64,000 bases of DNA from an uncultured Bacteroidales bacterium (GCA_900318835.1 ONLW01000010.1:1-64000); one strand, 5' to 3'; shown: positions 44,336 through 53,553, counted from the stretch's first letter. Translations and numbers: made by a program. Notes: a model not told the origin generated them from the letters alone.

Positions 44336-47002
44336 TTATTCTTCCGATTTTTTCAGGATATCTTCGACGATGGAGGCTTTCCAGGGGGTGCTCAGGTCGA
44401 AAATTTCCTCAACAGGGCGGCTGAGCATCTCGATGAAAAGATGTGTGTTGTCCTGATGATCCATCTTCTCCAACTCCTCCGCCACACGCCCCCAGTCGTG
44501 TTGCGAGTAGAGTAGGGGAACGAAGTTATTCATGTCAAAATTCTTCACTACCATATTGTCAATTCCCTCCGTCTCGATGCGCGAATGCGCACGGGCCAAC
44601 TTCATCTCCCCAACCTCCTGTAGCACTTGCTGGTACTTTTCATAAAGCACATACTCGTTCATAAGAAAAGCCACCATTGTGTCCGAAACACTGTTCCAAA
44701 CCCTCCGCGGTAAAGGTCGCGCCACAAATCGCCCAATCATGAAACTCCCAGCTGTCAGTCCCGAAATATCCTCTTTTCGGCACCGTTTGTATAGTTGTCG
44801 GAACAACTCTACCTTATTACCAGATGTCAACAGGTCGAAAAGACGCCCTTGGTCGTTATGGTCTCCCATACGGCTCTGTAGCACACCCTCCACATACTCC
44901 TCCGGATGCTGCTCAAACCACGTGTTCACTATGGCGGCTGCCTTCTTTGGCTGGTTCTGCAGGTTGCACCGGATTAGACGTGCTAGTTTGCTGATATCTG
45001 TAATATACGCCACCTCGTTCGAGGTAACAATCTGCTGATAGCGTTCGTATGCATTCTTCATCCGGTTGAAAAAAAGCCTCTCCTCCTCATTCAGATCCAC
45101 TTTCCCCCCCTCAAGATACTTCGTGAAACGTGCGGGCTTGAAAGCAGCCTGTCCTTTGTAGATGCTCTGGCGTTTCGAGCTCACCGTCACCATTTCCCCC
45201 TCGCTAATCCTTAGCCCCACTGCGTTTACAATGCTGTTGCCCTCCATCCGGATGCCATACGTCTGCAAGTCCATGAAAGCCGGAATCCCGTATCCACGGC
45301 ACGCCGTCACCACATGTATTGCTGCTGGCATCATTGAGAGAATCGCATCCAGTTCGTTCAGCGTCACCGTATCCTGTGGCACGAAATGACTCTGGCAGAG
45401 ACACACATGCTCCCCCTTGCTCTTATATTCGTGTGCTTTCCCCACAGAAAAACAGAGCCGCGCCGAAATTGCCGTTCGTGGAAGCACGCTCAACCCCTGC
45501 CCGAAAAACTCAAGTTCCGAGATTGTTCCGTCATCAATCGAGGCCGACACTATTTGCCGTAGGTGATAGGGTTTGATCAGGTCTAAAACATAATGGTCCG
45601 CAATTAGCCCCTCATTCAGCATATCAATGGCTGACACAAGCGCCGCACGCCCAGTCATCTCCGATGCGTTCAACTGCAGCACCGAAAACATACTCAATTG
45701 ATGGGGACGGCTCTCTACCGCAAACTCTATCGTCACGGGACATTTGTAGCGGCTCTCTAGCTTCTTCAGCAAAGGGTCGAAATGGTACACCGCAGGAAAC
45801 TGTTGGCGAATCTCATTGCGATCCCTGTACGCACGGTCCTCTGTTGTCACATCACCCGTCATGATCTCTTCCCCAAAAATATTCCGGTAACTCTCAATCT
45901 GTTTTCCCTCCCCAGTCCGCGAATGACGGCTGTAGAGCACTCCGGGATAACTCTCGTCGTTTCCAATCGTCCACACCATCCGCTGCAATATCAGGCTCGG
46001 ATATGCCTCTTTCCCCTGCATGAACGTCAGAATCAAATTGGGATTGTTCAAATAGAACTGGCGGACAAACTGTGTTAGCCGCAATGCCTGGTACCACGCG
46101 TCCGTAATCAGCCTCTCTTCTCCCGCTGCAACGATTTTACCCTCCAACTCAGCAATACGCGTCTTCTGGTCGCTGACGGAAAGTTTGATGTCGGTCGTGG
46201 GATACTCGTGGTCTAGGTTCAGCATCTCGCAGAGGGTGTGGAGCGTGCTCAGGTAAACACGGTTCGCCATCGTTGGCTCAAAGCTCTCTTTCAGCGCCCG
46301 GTAGGCCACCCGGGTCACCCCGATATTCAGCAGTGTGGGCATTAGGCCGGGGATATACTGCGGCATGGCACAGCGAATTGCGAAAACCAACGGATTGCGC
46401 ACATCCCCCAGCCGACAGTTCGTCATAATTTCCAAGTTCTGGATGGCCCTCCGTAGCAACTCCGGAAGCCCTTCGGGATGGTTGAACGATTTGGCTGTCA
46501 GGATCACGAAATCCGGCACTGGGTAACAGTTTTTCGTCAGGTCCAGCAGCATATGCCCCTTATAGCTAATCGCCTCGTCCGTAAAATCGGAGTCCGTCGT
46601 CAGCGTCGTGATTAGCTCATCAGACTCGAACAACGGGTTTTGTTCGACAAAATCGATGCATTGCCACCGGAAAGTGCTGCGGATATCCTCCAACATCTCT
46701 CCCTCCTCGATAGTCAGCAAACCCGCTCGCTCCGCAAGCAACATCTCCAGAAATCTCCTCTGCTCCCTCCCTCTCAGTTTCAACAACTGGTACATGTCGT
46801 ACCATCGGGGCGGGAACTCGCGGATAACATCCTCGCTATCACCCTCTAAACGATAGATCACAGTGCCAGGCTTGTTCCCCTCCAGCACGTTCGCGGGATC
46901 CTCACTGTCATGATTGAAAATCTCGCGCCCTTCACGCGCATAAAGCGTCACCATATAGAAATTAGGATAACTCGCCCTAATGCGGAACCGGCTGACCTTC
47001 AT
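44336..47002 (-). CDS. PPDK-like phosphotransferase (ATP-grasp plus His swivel domain), no PEP barrel
   Basis: The 888-residue protein has an N-terminal extension of about 140 residues. A region resembling the pyruvate phosphate dikinase ATP-binding domain follows: KGHMLLDLTKNCYPVPDF, NPLVFAIRCAMPQYIPGL (Arg conserved), VWTIGNDESYPGVLYSRH and CPVTIEFAVE. Then comes a swivel domain, with AAIHVVTACRGYGIPAFM aligning to the PPDK phospho-His motif TSHAAVVARGMGKP (His563). The last 240 residues are helical and do not look like the PEP/pyruvate barrel. The acceptor is unknown; rifampin phosphotransferase shows such swaps exist. It is 19 bases upstream of a TPR lipoprotein gene. Confidence 0.7.
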   Translation of the reverse strand: MKVSRFRIRASYPNFYMVTLYAREGREIFNHDSEDPANVLEGNKPGTVIYRLEGDSEDVIREFPPRWYDMYQLLKLRGREQRRFLEMLLAERAGLLTIEEGEMLEDIRSTFRWQCIDFVEQNPLFESDELITTLTTDSDFTDEAISYKGHMLLDLTKNCYPVPDFVILTAKSFNHPEGLPELLRRAIQNLEIMTNCRLGDVRNPLVFAIRCAMPQYIPGLMPTLLNIGVTRVAYRALKESFEPTMANRVYLSTLHTLCEMLNLDHEYPTTDIKLSVSDQKTRIAELEGKIVAAGEERLITDAWYQALRLTQFVRQFYLNNPNLILTFMQGKEAYPSLILQRMVWTIGNDESYPGVLYSRHSRTGEGKQIESYRNIFGEEIMTGDVTTEDRAYRDRNEIRQQFPAVYHFDPLLKKLESRYKCPVTIEFAVESRPHQLSMFSVLQLNASEMTGRAALVSAIDMLNEGLIADHYVLDLIKPYHLRQIVSASIDDGTISELEFFGQGLSVLPRTAISARLCFSVGKAHEYKSKGEHVCLCQSHFVPQDTVTLNELDAILSMMPAAIHVVTACRGYGIPAFMDLQTYGIRMEGNSIVNAVGLRISEGEMVTVSSKRQSIYKGQAAFKPARFTKYLEGGKVDLNEEERLFFNRMKNAYERYQQIVTSNEVAYITDISKLARLIRCNLQNQPKKAAAIVNTWFEQHPEEYVEGVLQSRMGDHNDQGRLFDLLTSGNKVELFRQLYKRCRKEDISGLTAGSFMIGRFVARPLPRRVWNSVSDTMVAFLMNEYVLYEKYQQVLQEVGEMKLARAHSRIETEGIDNMVVKNFDMNNFVPLLYSQHDWGRVAEELEKMDHQDNTHLFIEMLSRPVEEIFDLSTPWKASIVEDILKKSEE

Positions 47003-47021
47003 GACCCTTAACCTTTAATCC

Positions 47022-47543
47022 TTATTCCCCCTCTTGTGCCAGAATCGCCTCCAGCTGCTCTTCTGGAGTCAGCCCAACGAATGGAAGCATCTTGCGAGTA
47101 TCGGCGGCAAGCACGTGGTCGGGATACCTCTCCAAAAACTCCGTGTAAGCTTCGCGGGCAAGGTCGTATTGTTGGTTCGCCTCATAAGCTTGCCCCTTCA
47201 TAAACTGGCAGATTGCCAAATCCTCAAATCCCGGATAGAGGTTCATGATACTGTCGAGCATCGCGATACCTCCCTCGAAATTGCCCGTGTTCACCTGCAC
47301 CTCTGCACTGCGCAGCATATAGACGGGAGCCAGACTATCCTCGGGAAAATTGCTGGCAAACAAACCGTAGAGTGCGATAATCAGATTGACTTTTGACGTG
47401 TCGGCACCAATCGCGAAAAAGCCCAGCCCCTGTTCCACATTGCTGATGGAATCAATCAGGGCATCGTGATCCGGCACCTCGTCCCTATGGCCGCAGGCCA
47501 CTGCCAGCAGCGCACCAAAAGTAAGGATAGCTATCTTTTTCAT
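47022..47543 (-). CDS. TPR-containing lipoprotein
   Basis: The 173-residue protein has the lipoprotein signal MKKIAILTFGALLAVACG (Cys17) and two to three TPR-like helical pairs (PVYMLRSAEVQVNTGNFEGGIAMLDSI, QFMKGQAYEANQQYDLAREAYTEFLERYPDH). The layout resembles BamD/YbgF-like proteins but is shorter. It is probably anchored in the outer membrane facing the periplasm. It sits directly before the PPDK-like gene on the same strand. Confidence 0.8.
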   Translation of the reverse strand: MKKIAILTFGALLAVACGHRDEVPDHDALIDSISNVEQGLGFFAIGADTSKVNLIIALYGLFASNFPEDSLAPVYMLRSAEVQVNTGNFEGGIAMLDSIMNLYPGFEDLAICQFMKGQAYEANQQYDLAREAYTEFLERYPDHVLAADTRKMLPFVGLTPEEQLEAILAQEGE

Positions 47544-47634
47544 AATATTTTATGTATAATTGTAATTGGAGCGTCGGCATCCAGCCGACATTAAACTATA
47601 TTGGATTGCCGACATTAAAAAGCCGTAATCATTA

Positions 47635-48189
47635 TCATCTCTTCATCCTGTAGTGGGTACGCACCTTTCCCGCAGCGATCTCGTTCAGGCGGCGCTTCAG
47701 CATCGTCCGGCGTAAGCTTGAGAGTCGGTCCGTGAACACCTTGCCATCCAGATGGTCCACCTCGTGCTGCGTCACGCGGGCGAAGAAACCGTCAATATTC
47801 TCCTCGTGCAGTTGCCAGTCCTCGTCATACCAGCGCAGGCGCAGCGTTGTGGGACGCAACACGTCCTCGTGAATGTCGGGTACGCTCAAGCAACCCTCGT
47901 TGAACCAGTCTTTCTCCGAGCCAAACTCCAGAATCTCCGGGTTTATCAGCGTGTGCTCCTCGGTAGGCTCGCCGTAGGTGTTCATCTTCTCATCGTAGGG
48001 GCGGAAACCAATCACTACCACCCGAATCGAGAGGTCCACCTGCGGGGCAGCAAGCCCCACCCCGTCGGCTGCATACATAGTCTCGTACATGTTCGCCACG
48101 AGTTCCTTGAGGTTGGGATAGTCTTTATCGATGGGTTGCGCCTTTTTGCGCAATGTCGGGTGTCCATAACCCACAATGGGTAAAATCAT
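47635..48189 (-). CDS. def: Peptide deformylase
   Basis: The 184-residue metalloenzyme removes the formyl group from nascent proteins. All three signature motifs are present: GVGLAAPQV, EGCLSVP (metal Cys) and QHEVDHLDG (metal His and catalytic Glu). Its ATG overlaps the ruvX stop by 4 bases. The 91 bases after it carry a direct repeat of TTTAATGTCGGC and a GTCGGC/GCCGAC hairpin (47570-47586). Confidence 0.97.
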   Translation of the reverse strand: MILPIVGYGHPTLRKKAQPIDKDYPNLKELVANMYETMYAADGVGLAAPQVDLSIRVVVIGFRPYDEKMNTYGEPTEEHTLINPEILEFGSEKDWFNEGCLSVPDIHEDVLRPTTLRLRWYDEDWQLHEENIDGFFARVTQHEVDHLDGKVFTDRLSSLRRTMLKRRLNEIAAGKVRTHYRMKR

Positions 48190-48611
48190 ATCGTTCTGTT
48201 GTTTATTGTGTTCATATAATCCTGCAGCATGATGGTGGCTGCAATCTGGTCAATCATACCTTTCTCGCGGCGCTGTTTCTTTTTCAAGCCGCTGTCAATC
48301 ATTGTTTGGAAAGCCATCTTCGACGTGAAGCGTTCGTCCACGCGGGCAATCTCTTTATTGGGGAAAGCTTCAGTAAGCTGCTTTACAAAAGGCTCGATAT
48401 ACTGCATTGACTCCGAGGGACTATTGTCCATGTGCTTGGCTATACCCACGACGAAAGTGTCCACTTCCTCGCGCGCGCAATATTCCTTAATGTAAGTGAA
48501 TAGGTTAGGGGTGGCCACTGTCGTCAGTGCAGTGGCAATAATACGCACGGGGTCGGTCACTGCCAACCCCGTGCGCACTTTTCCGTAGTCTATGGCCATT
48601 ATTCGTCCCAT
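48186..48611 (-). CDS. ruvX: Putative pre-16S rRNA nuclease / Holliday junction resolvase-like YqgF
   Basis: The start is taken at the ATG at 48611 (MGRIMAIDYGKVRTGLAVTDP); an ATG four codons upstream lies in simple CACCGTT repeats. The 141-residue RNase H-like fold has DYGxxRxG, VVGIAKHMDNS and VDERFTSKMA, as in YqgF/RuvX. It is involved in 16S rRNA 5' processing. It is coupled to def. Confidence 0.94.
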   Translation of the reverse strand: MGRIMAIDYGKVRTGLAVTDPVRIIATALTTVATPNLFTYIKEYCAREEVDTFVVGIAKHMDNSPSESMQYIEPFVKQLTEAFPNKEIARVDERFTSKMAFQTMIDSGLKKKQRREKGMIDQIAATIMLQDYMNTINNRTI

Positions 48612-48643
48612 AACTTTCACCATTCACCGTTCACCTTTACTTG

Positions 48644-48717
48644 TGGCCCCTCTCGGGTTCGAACCAAGGACCCGCTGATTATGAGTCAGCTGCTCTAACC
48701 AACTGAGCTAAGAGGCC
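48644..48717 (-). tRNA. tRNA with CAU anticodon (probably elongator Met)
   Basis: The minus strand folds into a full 74-base cloverleaf: acceptor GGCCTCT/AGGGGCC, D-arm GCTCAGTTGGTTAGAGC, anticodon arm CTGACTCATAATCAG with anticodon CAU, and T-arm CTTGG-TTCGAAC-CCGAG. CCA is not encoded. CAU can belong to initiator Met, elongator Met or Ile2 (lysidine-modified). The base-paired first acceptor pair (G-C) excludes a typical initiator. Elongator Met is favoured, but Ile2 is not excluded. Confidence 0.95.
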
Positions 48718-48786
48718 ATTCCAACTTTTTCCCTCGCTGAAATCGGGTGCAAAATTACTACTTTTTTTCGACATGGTAAAATTTTT

Positions 48787-48818
48787 TTTCATTTATCCAC
48801 TTTTTATTCTTATCTTTG
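48787..48818 (+). promoter_or_regulatory. Bacteroidales promoter of ilvE
   Basis: TTTC (48787-48790), a 20-base spacer and TATCTTTG (48811-48818) lie 46 bases upstream of the ilvE ATG. Confidence 0.78.
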
Positions 48819-48863
48819 CTGCATTAAAATTCAAACAATAAACAATATAAAAAATTGAACATC

Positions 48864-49877
48864 ATGAATATAGATTGGCAAAACCTCCCCTTCGGTTACG
48901 TCAAAACCGACTACAACGTGCGCTGCTACTTCCGTAACGGCCAGTGGGGTGAAATCGAAGTTTCCAGCTCCGAGAACATCGAAATGCACATGGCTGCCTC
49001 CAGCCTCCACTACGGTCAGGAAGCCTTTGAGGGCCTGAAAGCCTACCGCTGCAAGGATGGCAAAATCCGTATCTTCCGCCCCGAAGCCAACGCCGAGCGC
49101 CTTCAGAGCACCTGCCGCGGCATCATGATGCCCGAGTTGCCCACCGAGAAATTTGTCGAGATGTGCAAGAAGGTCATCAAGATGAATGAGCGCTTCATTC
49201 CTCCCTATGGCACTGGTGCCAGCCTCTACCTGCGCCCCCTGCTCATCGGTACCGGCATCACCGTGGGTGTGAAACCTGCCGACGAGTATCTCTTCCTTAT
49301 CTTCGTCACTCCTGTGGGACCCTACTTCAAGGGCGGCTTCAAGGCCAACCCCTATGTCATCACCCGCAAGTACGACCGCAGTGCCCCCCTCGGCACCGGT
49401 ATCTACAAAGTCGGTGGTAACTATGCCGCTTCCCTTAAGGCCCACGTCGAAGCTTGCCACGGTGGACAGTATGCCTGCGAGTTCTACCTGGATGCCAAGG
49501 AGAAGAAATATGTCGACGAGGCCGGCGCTGCCAACTTCTTCGGCATTAAGGACGGTACCTATGTAACCCCGAAGAGCACCTCCATTCTGCCCTCCATCAC
49601 CAATAAGAGCCTCATGCAGCTCGCCGAGGATATGGGCATGAAAGTCGAACGTCGACCTATTGACGTTGAGGAACTTGCTTCCTTCCAGGAGGCCGGTGCC
49701 TGCGGTACCGCAGCCGTCATCAGCCCCATCGAGCGCCTCGATGATCCCGAGACCGGCAAGAGTTACGTCTTCGGCAAAGAGCCCGGTCCCTACAGCACCA
49801 AGCTGTACAACGCCCTCCGCGCCATCCAGCTCGGCGAGGCCGAAGATGTCCACAACTGGAACACCATCATGGACTAA
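48864..49877 (+). CDS. ilvE: Branched-chain amino acid aminotransferase
   Basis: The 337-residue PLP enzyme catalyses the last step of Leu/Ile/Val synthesis. The ATG at 48864 (MNIDWQNLPFGYV) is preferred to a TTG three codons upstream. Signatures are YGQEAFEGLKAYR, the PLP Lys in IYKVGGNYAASL, EAGAANFFGI and GTAAVISPIERL. The codon bias is strong, as in glyA. It is monocistronic, with its own promoter and terminator. Confidence 0.97.
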   Translation: MNIDWQNLPFGYVKTDYNVRCYFRNGQWGEIEVSSSENIEMHMAASSLHYGQEAFEGLKAYRCKDGKIRIFRPEANAERLQSTCRGIMMPELPTEKFVEMCKKVIKMNERFIPPYGTGASLYLRPLLIGTGITVGVKPADEYLFLIFVTPVGPYFKGGFKANPYVITRKYDRSAPLGTGIYKVGGNYAASLKAHVEACHGGQYACEFYLDAKEKKYVDEAGAANFFGIKDGTYVTPKSTSILPSITNKSLMQLAEDMGMKVERRPIDVEELASFQEAGACGTAAVISPIERLDDPETGKSYVFGKEPGPYSTKLYNALRAIQLGEAEDVHNWNTIMD

Positions 49878-49895
49878 TCCGCAGAGAAAATATGT

Positions 49896-49929
49896 AAAAA
49901 AAGCCGCTCGAGTGAGCGGCTTTTTTTTT
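49896..49929 (+). terminator. Terminator after ilvE
   Basis: The stem AAGCCGCTC / GAGCGGCTT with a GAGT loop, A-rich before and T9 after, is a classic Rho-independent terminator 18 bases from the stop. Confidence 0.93.
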
Positions 49930-49949
49930 GTTGCCTTTAACTAAAATTA

Positions 49950-50035
49950 ACAACCGTATTAACACCCTGACAACCACCTATCAACACCTACCGTGGTAGG
50001 AGTTGGTTAGGAGTTGGTAGGGTGTTGGTAAGTAC
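49950..50035. repeat. 11-bp-phased palindromic repeat, copy 6
   Basis: The centre is CCGTGG (49991-49996). The right arm has TAGGAGTTGGT twice in tandem, then AGGGTGTTGGT; the left units are ACACCCTGACA and ACCACCTATCA. It lies between the ilvE terminator and the promoter of the structured RNA. Confidence 0.82.
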
Positions 50036-50124
50036 ATTGTACGAAGCATGTGGTATCCGTTCCCCGAGACACTCCATCCGGGAGGGCTGAAAAACTTTTT
50101 TTTTTTCAGTCCAATATTTTTTCG

Positions 50125-50132
50125 TATTTTTG
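50125..50132 (+). promoter_or_regulatory. Promoter -7 box of the structured RNA
   Basis: TATTTTTG followed by CATTCG predicts transcription starting at about 50139. No clear TTTG lies upstream; an 11-T run occupies the -33 region. Confidence 0.6.
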
Positions 50133-50138
50133 CATTCG

Positions 50139-50378
50139 CTTACGAGAGTAAACGGTAAGCAGTAAGCAAGAAAAGCATTGCGATACTGTCCCTGATCTGA
50201 AAATCGGCAATATTACAGCAGGAGGATGGAGCATTTTGCTTTCGCTTGAGTGTGTATGCTATACCCATAGCATATCTTCAGGCGTGAGATATGTTCTATA
50301 GACTCCGTTCCTGCGAAGGTGTTTGCCGATACCTGGATTAGACGGACATGAGCACATAACCTCATGCCTTTTCTATTT
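50139..50378 (+). ncRNA. Candidate structured small RNA (6S-like rod shape)
   Basis: Between a -7 box and a terminator-like hairpin (CATGAG/CTCATG, 50347-50366, then CCTTTTC) lie about 240 bases without an ORF but with nested long-range pairing. TGTCC (50187) pairs with GGACA (50344); CTGATC (50192) with GATTAG (50336); ATCGGCAA (50203) with TTGCCGAT (50323); GCAGGA (50218) with TCCTGC (50309); GGAG (50228) with CTCC (50303). An apical hairpin, TATGCTAT-ACCC-ATAGCATA, lies at 50255-50274. A long bulged rod of this type is seen in 6S RNA. A leader of the lipoprotein gene is the alternative. Confidence 0.6.
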
Positions 50379-50450
50379 ATTAAAGATAAATTTTTCCGTT
50401 GGAGGGTCGGAACTAAACAGTTGCGCCCGGCACGAATAAGGGTAATAGTA

Positions 50451-50999
50451 ATGAAGAAAATTTTTTGGTGTTTTGTCACAATGGTTGCATTACTGACAAC
50501 AAGTTGTGCCTCTTTGAGGATGGACAAGGTGGAAAGCGATGGAACCAGGTTCTTGAGTACAAAAGACTCAAGGTTGTATACTGGTTTTTCGACGGGAGGT
50601 GCCTTTGCCTTGACCTGTCTTGTGTCGAAAGACGGTGTTACGACATATAATCTTAGAGTGGTTCTTAACGAAGGAAATGTTCGTATTTCAGAAGGACGGA
50701 AACTGATGATGAAAACAGACTCGGGGAAGATTATTGAATTGACGAATCTTTTTTATGTCGGGCCGGGAAGCTACGAAGATGTGTATCCGAATATTGTGGC
50801 AGCGGCATACTATGGGTTGACAGAAGAGCAGATTAATCAGATTATTAAAGGTAATATTGTGAAGATAAGGATAGAAACTGATGGCGAAATGATAGACCAT
50901 AATCTAAACAGCAACCAACTGTCTTCTGGTTTGAAAGAAAAATATGAGACAATCAAAGTTGCGTTAAAAGAGAAAAAGAGTGTGTATTCCGATTTTTAG
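50451..50999 (+). CDS. Small lipoprotein of unknown function
   Basis: The ATG at 50451 gives MKKIFWCFVTMVALLTTSCASL, a lipoprotein signal with Cys19. In-frame codons upstream to 50364 belong to the terminator region. The 182-residue protein has a compact beta-rich middle and a Lys-rich C-terminus. Its codons are AT-richer than those of its neighbours (many ATA, AGG, AAA), suggesting recent acquisition. The family is not recognised. Confidence 0.72.
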   Translation: MKKIFWCFVTMVALLTTSCASLRMDKVESDGTRFLSTKDSRLYTGFSTGGAFALTCLVSKDGVTTYNLRVVLNEGNVRISEGRKLMMKTDSGKIIELTNLFYVGPGSYEDVYPNIVAAAYYGLTEEQINQIIKGNIVKIRIETDGEMIDHNLNSNQLSSGLKEKYETIKVALKEKKSVYSDF

Positions 51000-51016
51000 T
51001 TTTTTGGGACAAAAAA

Positions 51017-51046
51017 AAGGCCGCACCTCGTATGAGGTGCGGCCTT
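51017..51046. terminator. Bidirectional terminator between the lipoprotein gene and gcvH
   Basis: The perfect 13-bp stem AAGGCCGCACCTC / GAGGTGCGGCCTT with a GTAT loop and A8 upstream serves the convergent genes. Confidence 0.9.
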
Positions 51047-51109
51047 GCATTTTTAATACCTATATTAATTAGGCACCTGCGGAGCATGTTCGCTCCACTT
51101 CAGTCGCGA

Positions 51110-51487
51110 TCAAGCACCAATTTTGGCGGTGTAGGCGGCGGCATCCATGAGGGTGTCGATGTCGGCCATGTTCTCGGGTTTGATCTTGATAATCCAGCCA
51201 TTGCCGTAAGGATCGGCGTTGATGGCGGAAGCATCTTCGAGGGCGGTATTGAACTCAACAACCTCACCCTTGACGGGCATCAGCAGGTCGGCAACGGTCT
51301 TCACGGCCTCGACGCTACCAAAAGCCTCGCCAGCTTCGATTGTTTCGCCTTCGCAGGTGACGTCGACAAAGACGATGTCGCCAAGCTCATGCTGGGCGTA
51401 GTCAGTGATACCAACGAAAGCAAATTCGCCTTCGATACGCACCCATTCGTCGTCCTGGGTGTACTTCAGATTTGCGGGAATGTTCAT
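51110..51487 (-). CDS. gcvH: Glycine cleavage system H protein
   Basis: The 125-residue lipoyl carrier protein has the lipoylated Lys63 in [22 protein letters not shown] before it and the C-terminal [15 protein letters not shown]. It shuttles the aminomethyl group between the P, T and L proteins, none of which is in this window. It is monocistronic. Confidence 0.97.
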   Translation of the reverse strand: MNIPANLKYTQDDEWVRIEGEFAFVGITDYAQHELGDIVFVDVTCEGETIEAGEAFGSVEAVKTVADLLMPVKGEVVEFNTALEDASAINADPYGNGWIIKIKPENMADIDTLMDAAAYTAKIGA

Positions 51488-51613
51488 GTTATTATGTAAT
51501 TAAATGTAATAATAATTATTTTTTCAAAGTGCAAAAGTACATATTTTTTTTCATCCGTAAAAAAAAAGATTGTATTTTCTGCATTTTTTTTCTCTCAATT
51601 GAAAAAAAAGCAT

Positions 51614-51621
51614 TATTTTTG
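51614..51621 (+). promoter_or_regulatory. Promoter -7 box of rho
   Basis: TATTTTTG followed by CATCG lies 109 bases upstream of the rho ATG, leaving a leader of about 100 bases. The upstream -33 region is T-rich without a clear TTTG. The long leader could allow autoregulation, as known for rho in other bacteria. Confidence 0.6.
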
Positions 51622-51729
51622 CATCGTCAAAACAGGAATAGAGTGAGGGCGATTTTTCTTTCGGTGTTTTGACAATCAGCATTTTAATAGATTTTCCGAT
51701 TAACGTACCAAACGTATTAAACTATTCAC

Positions 51730-53553
51730 ATGTACAGCAAGTCAGAACTTACTGCCAAAGCCCAGATTGAGTTGATCGAGATTGCCAAAGGAATGGGCAT
51801 TGCCAAAGCCACGCGCCTTGATGCGCAGGAGCTTATTTATAAGATTTTAGATCATCAGGCAACCCAGCCTGCCGAACAAAAACCGGCGGATGACCAGCCG
51901 CGCAAACGTCAACACATGAAACCTAAGCTGTTGGCAGAGTCGACCATGAAGAATCCTGAGGTGCATAACAGTCGCAAGAAACCAAATACCCAACCCGCCC
52001 AACGTCCTGCCGATTCCCAGTCTGCCGTGAAACCCGTTGAGACGTCCGATTTTAAGGATTTCAACCTGCAGCTTTCCTCTCTCGAGATGCCCACGGTGCC
52101 CGAGGTTCCTGAGGTGTTGAGCCCTATGGGCCGCCCTCTTTTCCGTGCAGTGTCTTCTGCCCAGAATGCAGATGCTGCCGAGAATACAGATGATGCTAAA
52201 ACATCTGAGCCTGAGGTGACAGACATGCCTGCAGTCGAGAAACCTGCCAAGAAGAAACGTGGGCGTCCCAAGAAAAATGAAGAGACAAAGGAGGAGACTC
52301 CTGAAGCTGTGGAGCCCAACGATGCTTCCCTGCCAGCAGAGGATGTTGAGCCCGTAGAAAAACCGGAGCCTGTTGAGGCCCCTAAGGAGAAACAGGAAGC
52401 CCCAAAGGAGCCCCGTCGCGAATATCGCTTCGAACAGGAGGGTGTCATCGAGGCCGAAGGCGTGCTTGAGATGGTTCCCGACGGCTACGGGTTCCTCCGT
52501 TCGAGCGATTACAACTACCTTTCTTCGCCCGACGATATCTATGTCTCACCCCAACAGATTCGCAACTACGGCCTCAAGACCGGCGACACCATCCGTGGCC
52601 GTGTGCGCCCGCCGCGTGAGGGTGATAAGTTTTTCCCTATTGTGAAACTTTTGGAGATTAACGGCCTTTCGCCTGAGCGTGTGCGTGACCGTATCCCCTT
52701 CGAATCACTTACTCCGCTCTTCCCGAACGAGAAGTTTAAACTTACGGGTCATCCGCAGGAGACGCTTTCAACCCGCATCATCGACCTCTTCACCCCCATC
52801 GGAAAGGGGCAGCGCGGTCTTATCGTCGCCCAGCCCAAGACCGGTAAGACCACTCTTCTCAAGGAGGTGGCCAATGCTATTGCCTATAACCACCCTGAGG
52901 TATACCTCATGGTGCTGCTTATCGACGAGCGTCCCGAGGAGGTCACCGACATGCAGCGTAGCGTCAAGGCTGAGGTTATCGCCTCAACTTTCGACGAGCC
53001 TGCCGACCGTCATGTGCGTATCGCAAATATCGTTCTCGAAAAGGCTAAGCGACTTACCGAGTGTGGCCACGATGTGGTTATTGTCCTCGACTCCATCACC
53101 CGTCTTGCCCGAGCCTTCAACACTGTCCAGCCCGCGAGCGGCAAAGTGCTCTCCGGCGGTGTGGAAGCCAATGCCCTCCAGAAACCAAAACGCTTCTTTG
53201 GCGCTGCCCGTAAGATTGAGAATGGGGGCTCGCTGACAATCATCGCTACCGCCCTCACGGAGACAGGAAGCAAAATGGATGACGTCATTTTCGAGGAATT
53301 CAAGGGTACTGGAAACATGGAGTTGCAGTTGGATAGAAAACTTGCCAACAAGCGTATCTATCCCGCCATCGATCTGACGGCATCCTCGACCCGCCGCGAC
53401 GACCTCCTTGTCCAGCCTCAGGTGCTTAGCAGAACTCTTGTCCTGCGTAACCACCTCACTGACCTCACACCCGTCGAGGCGATGGAATTCCTCAAGAGAC
53501 AGATGGTCAACACCCGCAACAACGAAGAGTTCCTTTATACAATGGATAAATAA
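51730..53553 (+). CDS. rho: Transcription termination factor Rho with long disordered insert
   Basis: The 607-residue protein (E. coli Rho has 419) has a Rho_N helical domain at residues 1-40 and then about 190 residues rich in Pro, Glu, Lys and Ala. These include [12 protein letters not shown] near residue 174, an AT-hook-like GRP motif. The RNA-binding cold-shock domain follows (about 238-320, [13 protein letters not shown]), and the RecA-type motor with [10 protein letters not shown] (about 364) and the Q/R loops. Such inserts are known in Bacteroides Rho and have been linked to phase separation. It is co-transcribed with ltaE (TAATG overlap). Confidence 0.96.
   Translation: MYSKSELTAKAQIELIEIAKGMGIAKATRLDAQELIYKILDHQATQPAEQKPADDQPRKRQHMKPKLLAESTMKNPEVHNSRKKPNTQPAQRPADSQSAVKPVETSDFKDFNLQLSSLEMPTVPEVPEVLSPMGRPLFRAVSSAQNADAAENTDDAKTSEPEVTDMPAVEKPAKKKRGRPKKNEETKEETPEAVEPNDASLPAEDVEPVEKPEPVEAPKEKQEAPKEPRREYRFEQEGVIEAEGVLEMVPDGYGFLRSSDYNYLSSPDDIYVSPQQIRNYGLKTGDTIRGRVRPPREGDKFFPIVKLLEINGLSPERVRDRIPFESLTPLFPNEKFKLTGHPQETLSTRIIDLFTPIGKGQRGLIVAQPKTGKTTLLKEVANAIAYNHPEVYLMVLLIDERPEEVTDMQRSVKAEVIASTFDEPADRHVRIANIVLEKAKRLTECGHDVVIVLDSITRLARAFNTVQPASGKVLSGGVEANALQKPKRFFGAARKIENGGSLTIIATALTETGSKMDDVIFEEFKGTGNMELQLDRKLANKRIYPAIDLTASSTRRDDLLVQPQVLSRTLVLRNHLTDLTPVEAMEFLKRQMVNTRNNEEFLYTMDK

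Noticed and set aside
48601-48640. ATG four codons upstream of the chosen ruvX start
   Set aside because: It lies in CACC(A/G)TT simple repeats; the family starts at MGRIMAIDYG.
50364-50450. Upstream in-frame extension of the lipoprotein gene
   Set aside because: The sequence belongs to the terminator-like hairpin and its U-rich tail, and a lipoprotein signal begins at 50451.
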